Part shown: in pieces, positions 1 through 13,114 of the stretch
Layout of the letters: each line of letters opens with the position of its first letter
How positions within the stretch are numbered: position 1 is the first letter of the stretch
Assembly (NCBI GenBank): GCA_949152475.1
Contig: OX424563.1
Location: 16,341,001 to 16,405,000, forward strand
Reading direction: 5' to 3'
Length of the DNA: 64,000 nt
DNA from: Terebella lapidaria
Lineage: Eukaryota > Annelida > Polychaeta > Terebellida > Terebellidae
Position numbers and translations under genes: made by a program
The notes under the pieces: generated by a model
Database searches by the model: none
What the model was told of the DNA's origin: nothing
What the model saw: the letters and a program-made list of their open reading frames with translations, nothing else

Positions 1-30
1 AATAATAATAATAATAATAATAATAATAAT
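1..30. repeat. (AAT)n microsatellite at window edge
   Basis: Ten AAT triplets open the window. The next stretch, to about base 105, is absent from the later copies of the neighbouring repeat unit, so it belongs to another element or to flanking DNA. A triplet tract of this kind often marks the tail of a retroposon, but its body would lie outside the window. Confidence 0.8.
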
Positions 31-105
31 CAGATTTATTTAACGACGGTCCATGATGATAGGCAATTCTGCCTGTCTTCCCCATCCCCCTTCTTCCCCA
101 GACCA

Positions 106-1028
106 ACCATGTAGGTCTTTGAGGATAAGGCAACCATTTCGCTGCCCATGGCCTTCAGTTTGAAGAGACCAGGTGTTCTTTTATGACATTTTTTATGCGT
201 ATCAAAACATGATCATGGGAACCAAACTGTACTATTTGCTTCGTAAGTCTCCCACTGGCACATTCTTCTGATTGTATGCTCAAAGGACTCCTTCATATCG
301 GCTTTCAGGGCGTTGGATAGTGACTTTTTTTCACTCAAAGCAAATTGGGCAGAGTTGGTGTCCATGTCAATGTACTCATAGGACTTGCGCTTCAGAAAAA
401 CATCTAAACAGTCATAGTAAAATGCCAGTATTCTCGGTTTTGCATATTGTAAAATGAAGTAGCCGACCACGGGGAGATTTATGTCTACGTTTTTTTTGGT
501 CAACTCTATCTTGAACATATCATCACCTAGCTCAGTTAGGGACTGGAAATATGGGTCGTTCACCTTTTGTTCGTTCACCTTTTGCTTTACACTCATAGGC
601 TTTTTGCTTGCGCCAGTTTTCCTTCAAGACTAATGAAAATCCATCGAAAGGTACGTCAGTTGTACAGAATATAGATGACATTTCTGGAAAGTACGCATGG
701 GTATTGAGTTGTCACTTGAAGTATTATATCCATTGGTCACGCACCAATCACACACTCCACCATACCAAAGAGGGTTTCCGCCATGACTGCATGGAGTATG
801 TCCTCCTTCTGTATTTTTTTCTTCGTCTTTTTTTTTGGAGGATGGAGGAACGTATGTAGAATCGTGATCACTTACCTTTCCTTCATGCTTTAGGTGCTTA
901 TTGTACTCACACTTCCATACAGCATACAGTGTATACCCAGTATGGCAACTGAATTTTGTACGCTCATCAGTTCGTTTCATTTTATTCTGAACTGATTCTG
1001 ACTGATACTTTTGCTTTGTTACACTCAT
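106..1028 (-). pseudogene. Polinton-like DNA polymerase B fossil, unit 1 part
   Basis: The minus strand carries a segment around the polymerase motif C region (213-596) and, next to it, a segment typical of the middle of the enzyme (630-1028). Both recur at about 12,300-13,115. Known family enzymes copy linear genomes from a protein primer. This copy is a fossil with several breaks and is not expected to make protein. Confidence 0.7.
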
Positions 1029-1136
1029 TATTAGGAAGCAAGGGCAGAGTTTAATAATTTATTATACAACAATCATAACCATGTCATAAAAATTACATCA
1101 ACGAAGCAATTACTATGAATACAGCAAAGAACAATA

Positions 1137-1502
1137 TCAATATATTAGATGATTGCAATAGATAAAATGTAAAACAATGATTAAATATAAAGGTGACAAC
1201 GACATATAGTTATTCACAATTTTACTCCATATTTCTCCCAACTTCTTAGAACCCAAGAATTGTTTCTGGCTCAACATTATAACTAACAGGGGTTTTGTAC
1301 CACAACTCCAGTACATTGTTCTGTCATTTGTATGCACATATGTCTTTCCTCTTATAAGGTTCACAACATTTTGTATACATCTATTCTGTAATTTAGCTCT
1401 AAATGTCTCCTCTATTACGATCTCCTTCTCATCATACCACGTATAATTCACCTGAATGAGTGATAACAGGCGTGTAATGCCTTCACATGAAGTAGCGCTC
1501 AA
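1137..1502 (-). pseudogene. Unrecognised block downstream of fossil polymerase
   Basis: A minus-strand reading frame of about 120 codons that I do not recognise. Related sequence occurs four times in the array (also near 11,280-11,700, 13,320-13,690 and 17,890-18,340), always beside the polymerase C-terminal segment, so it is part of the repeated element. Its role is unknown and it may be non-coding flank. Confidence 0.4.
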
Positions 1503-1674
1503 TATAGCTTGAGTTGTTCATTCCTGTTTAAGAAACAAAGATTTTTTTATGTTTGAACATTTGGTGTGCACTGCAGTACACATATTCAACATATACAATC
1601 CTCCATATACACATCAACCCGAGGTAATGTGTTGGACTGAATGGTGAATAGTTGTAGATAGGCCAGGTCAAATT

Positions 1675-2090
1675 TTATATCCAGCGGCGATTTTCGAATA
1701 CCATCTGCCTGTACTCATCATTTGCAATAAAAAAAAACCCTAACGCCGTTTTTTCCTGGCTGTAGGAATATACAGTGTTACCCTGAGTTCTGAATCCACG
1801 ATTTGTACAGGAGACAATACTCCTATCAAACAATGCAGGGTGAAATTTCTGTAGTGGAAAGTTAACTGACTTCTTGTTCACACCTTTACAGCTGAGTTTA
1901 AAAGTTTCCCCCTCATTCAATATGTAGGCATTTGAGGATAAGGCAATCATTTCGCTGCCCATGGCCTTTAGTTTGAAGAGATCCGGTGTTCTTTCATCAC
2001 TTTTTCTTGCGTGTCACAACACGATCATGGGAACCAAACTGTGCTATTTGCATCTGTACCATAGCTTCTGCAGGTATTGCACGTTGTGAG
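1675..2090 (-). pseudogene. Polinton-like DNA polymerase B C-terminal fossil
   Basis: The minus strand shows the pattern of the extreme C-terminus of protein-primed family B polymerases: a stretch on the theme of KRTPxLFK, a 'KLSCKG' core and an 'NRGFR' segment followed by 'YSYSQEK'. Its partner in unit 2 is at 13703-14248. This is a broken copy. Confidence 0.7.
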
Positions 2091-4551
2091 TCTGGCGTTG
2101 CTCATGTCTCTGGTCTGGAAGTAGGTCCATTGGTTCTGTTGCCCGAAGTGCTGTTTTGGTCTCGCGACCTGCTGTGGATGTCTCTGTTACTTGTAGCATT
2201 GGTTGGTGTGCTGTTTTCGGCTCACATTGTTGACTTCTTGAGGTGAATGCCCCTGTTGCTGCTGGAGTGTTGTTGTCAGGTTTCCTGTTTATCTGTCCAA
2301 TTCTGGCATCAGTATAGCCAAGTGAGACGACTGGTTTGTATTCGAGGCTGTTGCTTCACGGACCGTACACTCGATGTTTGTAGCCACTTTCAAGATATTC
2401 TGGATGAACGTAAGTGTTATTCTGTGCCACAAATTGTTGCACGGCCGGGTTGAGGCCTCCAATGGCGATACATATTATTGTTCCTCAGGAATGTTTAGGT
2501 CTGCTGCTTAATCTTGTAGTGATGACATGTAGTCTCTGGTAGGACCGCCTGGCTTTTGCTGCCGCGAGTACAGTTCTCGTTCTCTGGCCCATTTTGACTG
2601 CTGAGGGTGCATATGACGTAACTTGATACTACGTTGTGTTTTTCGGGATCTCATTTATTTGATACTGTTGAGGCCAATTTATCGAGGATTCCAACATGCA
2701 TATTTGAACAGCTATGTGTCATAGATTCGACCCAGCACCGATGTCTAAGACTGTCTCTCCCTCCTCCTGGTCTGAAGGCTACCGCACGTTATATAGACAG
2801 TGTCCTTAATGGCATACAATGTGTTCCTACCAGTTTATAATAACAAGACTAAATATTGAAACAAAAGCTATTAAGATATCAAACACACAAAAAGGTAGAC
2901 ATTGTATACACCCTGCAACATACCCTAGTCGGTGAACGACCTATTTCTCTCGTCTAGGGATCAGATTATGTTATTGCCTTTTTGAGCGTTGAAGTTCCGT
3001 TGAACAATGTTCAACATTGTTTCTTCTCCAGAAAACACTGAAATACAGAAATAGAACAAATACATGAAACTGTTTCTGAAAATAAAATGTTTGCGAATGT
3101 TGCATAAAAACATTTTGTCCACAATGCTGGTCGCAATATTCTGAGTCAGTATCTTATATTATACTTCTCTCCTTGCTCTCAAATTTTACAACTGTCGATG
3201 ATCAAGCATCAGCTTATATTGACATCTCTTTTTGGCTCGAAGCTCAATAATTAGGGAGTATATCAGAATATATCAGAAAACGTCTCTTTTTGGCTCAAAG
3301 CTCACTGTTGAGGGAGTAAATCGGAAAACCCACTTTCCCGGTTTGACGACTCCGTACCACATCACACACAGCCAGGAGGACTGGATTAATATATTCCCGA
3401 TTTGATGACCTGCTGAGGAGACGAGCGGCATTATTCTGGTTCACCTGCAGTTCATGGAATGCACTGTTTTTGAAACACCTTACAGATACGAGTGGATTGC
3501 GGAAGCACACGCGATAGAATGTCAATTCTTCTGACATTCTCAAATGTTTGTATCTCAGCAATGGACTCGAACTTTGGCAATACCATTGTTTTAAAATTGT
3601 TCTCAAGATCTTCAGCTTCTTTAAAGAATGACGTTTCATCACTTTTCCAATAACTGCATGTTCAAAGCCGCCTAGTTTGTAGCGATATCAAGTTTTGCAC
3701 ATTCTAAAAAGCTGACAGCATCTTTCTACCCGCGGAAGCTGTGTGTGTAGCACAATAACCTGTTCCATTTGAATTTGGAGTCATGTTGAAGCAATGGCAC
3801 GTTTCTTCAAGAATCTGTTTTTGAAGATTTTTATTTCGGTGTCACTATCGGTGTGCGAGCTTTGGTAGCCGATAATTTTACCCAGCACAAAGGCCATTTT
3901 CAGGGTTGAGTTGTCAGGAACGATTGAAAATAGCTCAGCTTCAAGAGGAGCAGTCGTCTTTATGTCAGGTACCAAGAGGACATCTGTCTTTAATATGAAT
4001 TTCCGGGAAAGTGTTTTTTGCAAGGGTTACATTTTCCTACGGACATCTTCCACCACACCATGACCACTGAGAGCTTTGAAAACTGGTGTGATGTCAATGG
4101 ATATGTCTGAATATTGCTGCTCTTTTTCTTCTTCTCTTCCCGCTCGTGCGATACAATAAAACATATGCGATTGGGCTCGGATCTTGGCGCATGATAGTTA
4201 TTAATGTGGGAGGAAATCAGAGAACATCGCTAAAACTCACATGTCTGGTTTGGCGACCCCGTACCAACTCACATTGATATTTCATGGTCACTGTCAAAAA
4301 CACTCGGGTGATCGAGACAACCGGGAATACAGCTGGGTGTAATTATGTTGTCAGTATGTTTCTTCATGGTGGACCCATCTAAAAGCATGTGAAATAGAAA
4401 CATTAATGGCCCCAACATAGAGCTTCGGGCACGCTGACTCCAAGGTTCAAATGCTTTGATGTGATGATGGGAAAATGATGAAACCTTCTGACTATATCCT
4501 TGGAGATACGAGTGCCACCACTGTAGCACCATTCCTTGAGCTTCCATCCTA
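2091..4551. other. Unit-internal block with no recognised gene
   Basis: This block is repeated in unit 2 at about 14,290-16,870 with high similarity. Minus-strand frames at 3295-3642 and 3781-4023 have clear counterparts at 15446-15808 and 15983-16243. They may be a decayed gene of the same fossil element, but I recognise no domain. The plus-strand side shows only short frames that look like shadows. Confidence 0.5.
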
Positions 4552-5157
4552 CAGCTCTTGATCTGGACATTACATCTTCCAGGGTGCCACGTTCTAACTC
4601 CCAAGCTGCTCATTCACACATACCTGTACGCAGAATGGCAATCATTTCGAGATGAACAGGTTCATAACAAGTTACACAAAGTCAAACCAACGCTTGGATG
4701 TTGTATCCAAATAAACGAAATGTCCAGGCTTGATCAACTGGTCATGTCACGGTTCCATAAAGAGGAGGGTCTGGTGTGTGTCCCCTGTTGAGAGGACTGT
4801 TGAACATGTCCTGGTACGTTGTCAAGATTTTGCTGACACTCCTCGTATGTTTTATGAGTGTCAGTCAATATATGATGTTTCCAATAATATTAGTATTTAT
4901 AAACTTCGGTGTTTCTAATGATTATTAATATATTTTTATTTTTGACGTGCGGTCTTTTATTCTAGTCAATAAGATTGTTGCTAATCATTCAATAATTTCA
5001 CAAGTTGTCTCGAAGATTCTACCTTTCACTACAGACTTTTAATGTTCGAACATAAGGTCTTACCATTCTTCATTGTATTTTTATATTCTGGTTTGGCACT
5101 GAAATGGCCTTTTTGAGCCCAAAGTGCCATTAAACTTTATTCATTCTTTCCCTCCTT
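4552..5157 (+). mobile_element. Old 5'-truncated LINE 3' fragment (unit 1)
   Basis: The plus strand carries the last part of the LINE protein that follows the RNase H domain (theme YLYAEWQSFRDEQ, then CVPC), and then the 3' UTR ending in the shared tail hairpin 'GGCACT...AGTGCC' and a TTTATTCATTC end. The reading frame is interrupted. The same fragment sits at 16874-17475 in unit 2, so it landed before the array was duplicated. It is clearly more diverged than the LINE at 5508-11210. Confidence 0.8.
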
Positions 5158-5507
5158 CGAGATAATGTTTGTAGACGTGCAGTAAATTTTTGATCATGTT
5201 GCTCTCTCACATTGTGTGCCTCAGTCAGCCGCAGGCGCTGATTCCGTCAGCTCTGTTGATAGGAGTCGCTCATACTCCTTAAATGCTTGCATTACAAGAT
5301 GACTATCTTGATTCCCGCTTCGGAGGAACTTGGCACACCATTTTAGTGCCCAGCCAATATAAGAAGGCACAATGGTTTGCATTGAATTATTGACATTATT
5401 GACACATTTTTAACAGAATATGCACACTGTCAGGACACACCATCTTCCAAACAATATTACGAACCATGCATGCTGAAAATAAGACTCATACTTTCAATGC
5501 ATCATTA
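5158..5507. other. Array sequence without gene, ending in LINE target site
   Basis: Unit sequence with no recognised gene, shared with 17476-17822. Its last 13 bases, CAATGCATCATTA at 5495-5507, are the left copy of the target duplication of the LINE that follows. Confidence 0.7.
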
Positions 5508-8500
5508 TTTCAGATCCAACAATACGGAGTACTATAATAGTCCTTTTAAAATGTCAGAACTGATGGAGTCTCTCAAACGGGCCCATGACACTGCAACTGG
5601 GCCGGATGAGATTCACTATCAGATTCTGAAACACTTACCAGAGCCTGCACTTCAGACTCTTTCAAATATATTCTATAAAATTTGGGTTGGTGGGGCCTTC
5701 CCTGCTTGTTGGAGACAGGCTACAATCATTCCGGTTGCTAAGCCTGGGAAGGATCCTACCAACCCAACGAATTATCGTCCTATTGCTTTGACCAGCTGTG
5801 TTTGCAAAACAATGGAAAGAATGGTCAATACTAGATTAGTATTTTATCTAGAATCTATTAAAGTTATCACTCCATTCCAGAGCGGTTTCCGAAAGAATAG
5901 ATCGACTACTGATCAGATTATTCGACTGGAAACTGCTGTACGGGAGTCATTTATTAATCGCCAGCACATGGTGGCAATATTTCTCGATTTGGAGAAGGCA
6001 TATGACACGACGTTGAAACACGGTATCCTGAAGGACCTCCATGAGGCAGGACTTCGTGGTCGTATGCCTTCCTTCATTTCAGTTTTTATCCAATCGTAGA
6101 TGGGGTGGGCACTTCATTCTCCAATATGTTTGATCAGGAGGAGGGTGTCCCGCAAGGCAGCATTTTGTCTGTAACCCTGTTCAGTATCAGAATCAATAGC
6201 ATAGTAAGGATTCTGTCCCCTGGAGTCAATGCTTCACTCTATGTGGATGACTTCCTTGTGTGCTATTCATCGAAACAAATGCATACAATAGAACGCCAAT
6301 TACAGCAGTGCCTTGCGCGAATTGAGAAATGGGCAGACCGGAACGGTTTTCGCTTCTCCAAAACGAAAACTGTCTGCATGCATTTCTGCAATTTGCGCAA
6401 GTTGCACCCTGAACCAGAGTTAAAGTTAAGGGGTTGTTACCCTCGCCATATTTTAGTCAGTGATGCGCACTGAATATTTTTGAAAATGGTTTTTCTTGAA
6501 GAAATGAACACATATTTCACATAAATGTTATATTATCATGTTAATAACTAATTTAAAGCATTTTACGCGCAGTTATTATGCATCTTATGTTAAAATTGGT
6601 GAAATTGACTACCAAAATTTCGGGACATCCGTTCTTGTGGAAAAAGTCGATTACGAATGTTCCTAGTATTTTTCTGAGCATTACTACATATGCTAGTTTA
6701 TGAGCCGAGAAATATTTTTTTGAAATTCAAATCCATTGCATCACAAATGATTTTTGAAGTTCAGACATTTATGGACAACTAAAAAATTTTCCCAAGTGGC
6801 CAGCACAGGCACTATTTTTTAACCCTTCAAGACACTGCCACAGTGAGAGGGAGACTTCAATATCATATGCTCCACTGTGCACAATTCACACTGGCCTTTA
6901 CATGTAGACTGCTACATGCTAGGGCTTCTGTGTGCATTGAGCCATCACACTACTTTATTCACCTGATCAATGCAAATAATAACCCGTTTTTCCAAAGTGA
7001 CAGTTATAAGTTTAAAACTTCTGGGGAAGTAACATCTTCTTGCATCTGGCATAATCATAACAGTCTGTGTTCATCGAATAACTAACAGTACATGTATGTC
7101 TTCACTGACCCTATTGTGCATAATGCTCGGTCTATGCATACAAAGAACACAAACCCCAAGCTAGATACAGGATACATCCTGATCCCAATAACATGTAAAT
7201 GTAGATATCACCAGGCTTTTGATTCATTGTCATCATGATTACATGTGACATTAAAGTATCATTATTCCACATGGGTTGTGTCAACATAATTGATGTGAAA
7301 TTCACAGAGTGGTAGCATTTTATTAGTACAATTCATCTTTTGACATACATGGATCACAGGTATGATATCAAACATACCAGACAAGAAATGTCATGAATAA
7401 ATAGTGTATTTGGTAGTATACTCCTTATCCATATGTTTATCTTACAAAGTTTGTACATGGAAGGTAAACAAGAACAAAATAAATCAAATATAATACCAAT
7501 CAAAAAGATTATGAATTTATCATAATTGGCAAACAATATTGCACATGGCCACTTGATACACTGCCATTCAAATCTTCATAATGTATTTCTGACCTACACA
7601 TGTGTATCAATAACAAATTTTTGATACAAACAATGTGTTGGCCACTTTATCCATTAAAATATAAAATATGAAAATATTATTAATTGGCCATTGAATCCCC
7701 AAATTGCTGTTGTATAAGATATCCAATTGCCTTATAGTGACATTACAATACCCAAAATGGTGGTGTGCAATTCTCTACAGGTGTTTCAGAATTACAGATC
7801 CAACATGCACTTAATTTGAATTTATGTATATATTGTTTTAATATACATGTATATATTGGTGCAAACTTCAAAACACAAGTTGTTGTTATGCTTTGACATC
7901 CATATTGTTGGCCAACTGAATGATTGCTCCTGGGTGCCTGTCATTGGGGGATCAGTCAAGTGGTGTGGAGCTGCTATTGCCTGTCTTCTGATTGAGACTT
8001 GAACAAGGATTTATGGAGCTTCTGGTTGTGTTGTCTTCTGGCTGAGCTGTCAGGAAAGTGGTGTGGAGTTGTCAGCAACATCTGGAGTCATCTGGAGTCA
8101 GAAAAATATGAGATGATGGATTTGTCACATGGCACTATTCTGTTGCTGATACCAATCACATTGCCTTGAATTGATCATTGGAATATTACAATCAAGTAAA
8201 CTTCTTGATTTAGAGAAATATATATATGTTGGTGATATGAATAACTCATATAGCTGCTTATTGATAATAACCTCATATACTTGTGCCAATCAGGGCACCT
8301 GATTTAAATTTCTTGACATACATATAGATATACATCTACATACAGTTTCATTCTGTTATCGAAATGTATTTAACCACGAACTTATGGAATAGGTATCATA
8401 GATACTTGATCAGTGTTGGTAGAGACGGGGCTCCAATATACAGAATGCTTAAATTACATGTACGTACCTGAACAAATATAATATTATATTACCTATTTGT

Positions 8501-11210
8501 GAAAATGAACTCCCAATGTGTAAGAAGGGTCGAAAGAGGGTTAATAATCCGCCCCAGGACATGTGCTCGACGATTTTCCGTGTGGTTGCATGCGATCACT
8601 GACCGAGACTGGACTTGAGCAGCTAGTGAGTATTGCTCTTCACATTGAACTCAAAACTCCGTGCACGGATTTCAACGGCTTTCTCACCGGAGCGAATACA
8701 AACTCACGTGGTGAGCGATATGTCAGTTATCGTCTGGAAACATGGTTTTCAGTGTTTGTCATTCCCCGATCTACAACAATTCTTTGTCTATGAACTAATA
8801 TGTCTTCGATTATGTACATAATTCTGGGATTACCTCCGTCATATGCCGATATACATGCATAACACATGGGACTGTTGGTGCCTCGCGGGAAAACATTTGG
8901 AGACGAAGCTACCGAATCTCATAGTCGCAAAATATGGTCTTCACATCCGAAGGAAATATTCCGAGGATGAGCGCTACCAATTGATATTACAAAACACATG
9001 TAATGTGTCGTACTGCGAACATTTCCTGCCGTAGTCCCGTTCAGTATTCAGAAAGTGGATTATTTGGTGTGATCAATGGATTAGACAGATTACCAGAATC
9101 GACATGACCAAAGATAAGTCTCGCGTAAGGATACATTAAACTTTGACCTGGGAAATATGTAAACACGATTTCGTGGCACCTGACGTTGAAAGTAGCCGAT
9201 GTTCAGACTCAATTTTACGGGGGAAAACGCAATGTCACATGGCTGTGGATAGCTCGTTATGGAGTTTACGATGTACCAATCCCAAGTAAGTCAGCTATTC
9301 TTTGAAAATCATCAAAATAATAGATGATATTTCAAGTCTGTGTGTTGTCCAAATCCACGTGATATTTTGAAAATGGCGCATTTCGTAAATGTGTCAAAGA
9401 CAGTAGGGCATTTTGTGACAAATGTAGGCGGTAAATTCAAAAAGTAATTCTCGGCTCATAGACACTGACTGCTCCACTATGTAAAAAGTCGATGTATTCT
9501 AAAGATTACGTGGTTGATATTGAGAATGGATGTACCAACTTTATCGTTATGATCCGGAATGATCCAGACGTTTCAGGTCGAAGATTGTATTTTTCTAAAA
9601 CAAGAAAATGACTCCTCTATTCACTCCAACTGCAAAAAGTCACTTCGGACTACCAGAAGTTTTGTGACAAATGCTCATATTTTGTATGCGGTACTAAAGT
9701 CGTGAAATTTACTGCCAACAATCGGCAGGGTTTCACCATCTTAAATGGTACAGTTATCCCCTTGGTGGAACAATTCAAGTTTTTGGGGGTATTCTTTGAT
9801 AGGAAACTATCATTCATACCCCACATCAAGTACATTAAAACAAGGTGTCACAAGGCTCTGAACCTTCTCAAGGTAGTATCACATATGGATTGGGGAGCTG
9901 ATCGTGACGTGCTGCTCCGTTTATACAGAGCACTCGTCCGGTCAAAGCTCGATTATGGTTCGATAGTTTATGGCTCAGCCAGACCTTCCTACATAAAGGC
10001 TTTGGATACTATCCATAACCAGGGGTTGCGTTTGTGTCTCGGTGCATTCAGAACCTCTCCCATGGAGAGCCTGTATGTTGAGGCCAACGAACCCTCCCTT
10101 TATCGAAGGAGGGAAAAACTCTCACTTCAGTATACCATCAAGCTGAAGTCTCTACCGAACAATCCAGCCCATAATGTTGTTTTCAAACCTAAGTGTGTTC
10201 GTTTGTTTGAATCCAGGCCAAATGCGATACCAACCTTTGGTATTCGCATGAAACATCTATTGGTTTATGTATACTGATGGTTCTAAGGATAGTAGTAAAG
10301 TAGGCTGTGCCGCTGTCACCTCAGGGAGAACCTACAAACAACGTCTCCCTGATGTGTGTTCAGTGTACACAGCTGAACTGAAAGCAATACTATTAGCACT
10401 GTCCCATATCCGCCGGTCTGGAGAACTAGGTTTTGTCATTTGTTCAGATTCTCTATCAGCCTTGCAAGCTATAGAGAATCGTAATATTGACCATCCTTTA
10501 CTTTTGGATATTTTAACTGAACATCAACGTATTTTTCAAATGCATAAAGTTGTGGTATTTTGTTGGGTACCCAGTCATGTGGACATTCCTGGGAATGAAC
10601 GTGCCAACAAGGCTGCCAGGGCAGCTCTTGATCAGGACGTCACTTTTTCCAGGGTGCCACCTTCTGGTTTCAAGCTGCTCATCCACACATATTTGTACGC
10701 AGAATGGCAGTCATTCTGGGATGATCAGGTTGATAACAAATTACACAAAGTCAAACCAACGCTCGGTTGTTGTACCCCAATAAACGAAATGTCCAGGCGT
10801 GATCAAATGGTCATGTCACGGGCTCGTATGGGGCATATATACCTCACTCAGGGTTACCTGCTCCGTGGGGAGGAGGCCCCTGTGTGTGTGCCCTGTCGAG
10901 AGTGGCTGACCGTTGAACATGTCCTGGTACATTGTCAAGATTTGGCTGACACTCGTCGCATGTTCTACGAGTGTCAGTCAATATATGATTTAAAATCCTC
11001 AATTTCCTTCGGGAAATTAGGTATACTTTTATTTTTAGTCATACAATTCTTCACCACTAACCTTGTAAGCTTTTACTGTTCTCTACAAATTTTTATTGTA
11101 GAACTTGCGGTTTTATCATTCTTGATACTACTTTTATATCATTGTTTGGCACTGAAATGGCCTTCTTGAGCCCAAAGTGCCGTTAAGCTTTATTTCTTCT
11201 TCTTCTTCTT
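5508..11210 (+). mobile_element. LINE copy A, I-group (Nimb/Jockey-like), RT plus RNase H
   Basis: This is a non-LTR retrotransposon, truncated at its 5' end and lacking an endonuclease domain. The reverse transcriptase spans 5508-6425 (NYRPIALTSC near 5770, DLEKAYD near 5985, GVPQGS near 6147, YVDD near 6240). It continues at 9745-10277 with the RT C-terminal part. RNase H follows at about 10,267-10,640 (YTDGS, TAELKA, CSDSLSAL, HVDIPGNE), then a Cys/His stretch (CVPC to VHC, about 10,887-10,935) and a 3' UTR with the GGCACT/AGTGCC hairpin and a (TTC)n tail. It is flanked by 13-bp duplications CAATGCATCATTA (5495-5507 and 11211-11223). It is dead: compared with the copy at 24,521 there is a short deletion and frame change near 6098, a 3.3-kb insertion at 6430-9740, and a deletion of roughly 180 bp near 10,262 before RNase H. 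The I-group placement comes from the RT plus RNase H layout. Confidence 0.9.
6430..9740 (+). mobile_element. piggyBac-like DNA transposon inside LINE A (decayed)
   Basis: The LINE reading ...AAAGTTAAATGG in the intact copy (about 25,448) is split here, with TTAA on both sides (6426-6429 and 9741-9744). That is the TTAA duplication typical of piggyBac. The ends read GGGGTTGTTACCCT and, inverted, GATGGTGAAACCCT, an imperfect match. About 270-290 bp in from each end there is an inverted match, TATGAGCCGAGAA (near 6700 and 9450). At the right end (about 9,651-9,710) a plus frame reads FCDKCSYFVCGTK, which lines up with the Cys-rich C-terminus of piggyBac transposases. No open transposase survives: 6,840-8,520 is AT-rich and empty, and 8,563-9,034 holds short frames I do not recognise. 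It is a plain decayed DNA transposon. Confidence 0.8.
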
Positions 11211-11223
11211 CAATGCATCATTA

Positions 11224-12000
11224 TAATCAGCGTTTTTCATATGTGTAAAAGCTATATACATGCACAAGATGTAAATAATTACACACTGACATAATTAGAC
11301 ACTGCTAGAGTGGCTATTTTCTGAGGTATTTTTTGTGCCTGATCAACAAAATGCATCTTAACTACATCTATGTATTTGATAATTACAATAAATATAATGT
11401 AAAACAGTGGGTAAATATAATGGTAACAACGACATTTAGTTATATTCATAATTTTACTCCATATTTCTCCCAACTTCTTAAACCCCAAAAATTGTTTCTG
11501 ACTCAACATTCTAACCAACAGAGGTTTGTACCACAACCCCAGCACATTTTTCTGTCATTTGTATACACAAATGCTTATCCTCACAAAAGATCCACAACAT
11601 TTTATATACATTTATTCTGTAACTTAGCTCTACATGTTTCCTCCATCACGCTCTTCATTTCTGAACACTTCTTTCTTCATTTCACTTCTTTCTACATTTC
11701 TTCTTTCTGAACACGTTTTATGATATTGGTTTTTAATCAGGACTGTTGCGCCTTAGAATTCGTTATACGAAATTAAGCGCTATAAAAGTTTGATATATTA
11801 TTATTATTATTCATTTCATCATATCACTCAAAGTTCACCTGAATGAGTGATGACAGGCGTGTAACGCCTTCACATGAAGTAGCGCTCAACATATATTGAC
11901 CTGCTCTTTCTTGCTTATGAAACAATGCTTTTTGATGTTCGAACATTTGATGGGTACTACTGTACAAATATTCACCATATACAATCCTAAATGTGCAGAT
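11224..12000. other. Unit 1 continuation after the LINE
   Basis: Array sequence resumes exactly where it stopped at 5507, as shown by the uninterrupted counterpart at 17,810-18,480. It holds the diverged version of the block downstream of the fossil polymerase. No independent gene is seen. Confidence 0.65.
11669..11811 (+). mobile_element. Short retroposon with (ATT)n tail
   Basis: About 145 bp are present here and absent at the matching place in unit 2 (about 18,280). The insert ends in GCGCTATAAAAGTTTGATA followed by ATT repeats and is bracketed by a short TCATTT direct repeat. This looks like the 3' end of a SINE or LINE. The family is not recognised. Confidence 0.55.
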
Positions 12001-13114
12001 CAACCGGGGTTATGTTTTGGACTGAATGGTGCATAGTTGTTGTTAGGCCAGTTCAGAGTTTTATATCCAGCGGCGATGTTCCAGTACCATCTGCCTGTTT
12101 GCAATAAAAATACGTGAACGCCGTTTTTCCTGGCTGTAGGAATATGCAGTGTCACCCCGAGTTCTGAATCCACGATTTGTTCAGGAGATAATACTCTTAT
12201 CAAACAATACAGAGTGAAATTAGTTACCTTTCTAGTGTGGAGGTAACTGATTTCTTGTTCACTCCTTTACAGCTGAGTTTATAAGTTTCACCCTCATTCA
12301 ATATGTAGGTCTTTGGGGATAAGGCAACCATTTCGCTGCCCATGGCATTTAGTTTGAAGAGACCCGGTGTTCTTCTATGACATTTTTTATGCGTATCACA
12401 ACACGATCATGGAAACCAAACTGTACTATTTGCTTCGTAAGTCTCCCACTGGCACACTCTTCTGATTGTATGCTCAAAGGACTCCTTCATATCGGCTTTC
12501 AGGGCGTTAGATAGTGACATTTTTCACTCAAAGCAAATTGGGCAGAGTCGGTGTCCATTTCAATGTACTCATAGGACTTGCGCTTCAGAAAAACATTTAA
12601 ACAGTCATAGTAAAATGCCAGCATTCTCGGTTTTGCATATTGTAAAATGAAGTAGCCGACCACGGGGAGATTTATGTATACGTTTTTTTGGGTCAACTCT
12701 ATCTTGAACATATCATCACCTAGCTCAGTTAGAGACTGGAAGTACGGGTCGTTCACCTTTTGTTCGTTCACCTTTTGCTTTTTTCATAGGCTTTTTGCTT
12801 GCGCCAGTTTTCCTTCATGACTAATGAAAATCTATCGAAAGGTACGTCAGTTGTACAGAATATAGGTGACATTTCTGGAAAGTACGCAAGGGTATTGAGT
12901 TTTCACTTGAAGTATTATATCCATTGGTCATGCACCAATGACACACTCCACCATACCAAAGAGGGTTTCCGCCATGACTGCATGGAGCATGTCCTCCTTC
13001 TGTATTTTTCTTCGTCTTTTTTTTTGGAGGATGGAGGAACGTATGTAGAATCGTAATCACCTTGTCTTCGTGCTTTAGGTGCTTATTGTACTCACACTTC
13101 CATACAGCATACAA
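11990..13114 (-). pseudogene. Polinton-like DNA polymerase B fossil, unit 2
   Basis: On the minus strand, in coding order, lie a middle segment (12821-13114), the motif C region (12499-12771, with a visible YIEMDTDSA core) and a C-terminal segment (about 12,000-12,400). It corresponds to 106-1028 in unit 1 and to part of unit 3. It is an old copy with several breaks. Confidence 0.75.

Noticed and set aside
4269-4613. Minus-strand frame spanning unit DNA and LINE tail
   Set aside because: It crosses an element boundary, so it is a chance fusion of unrelated sequence.
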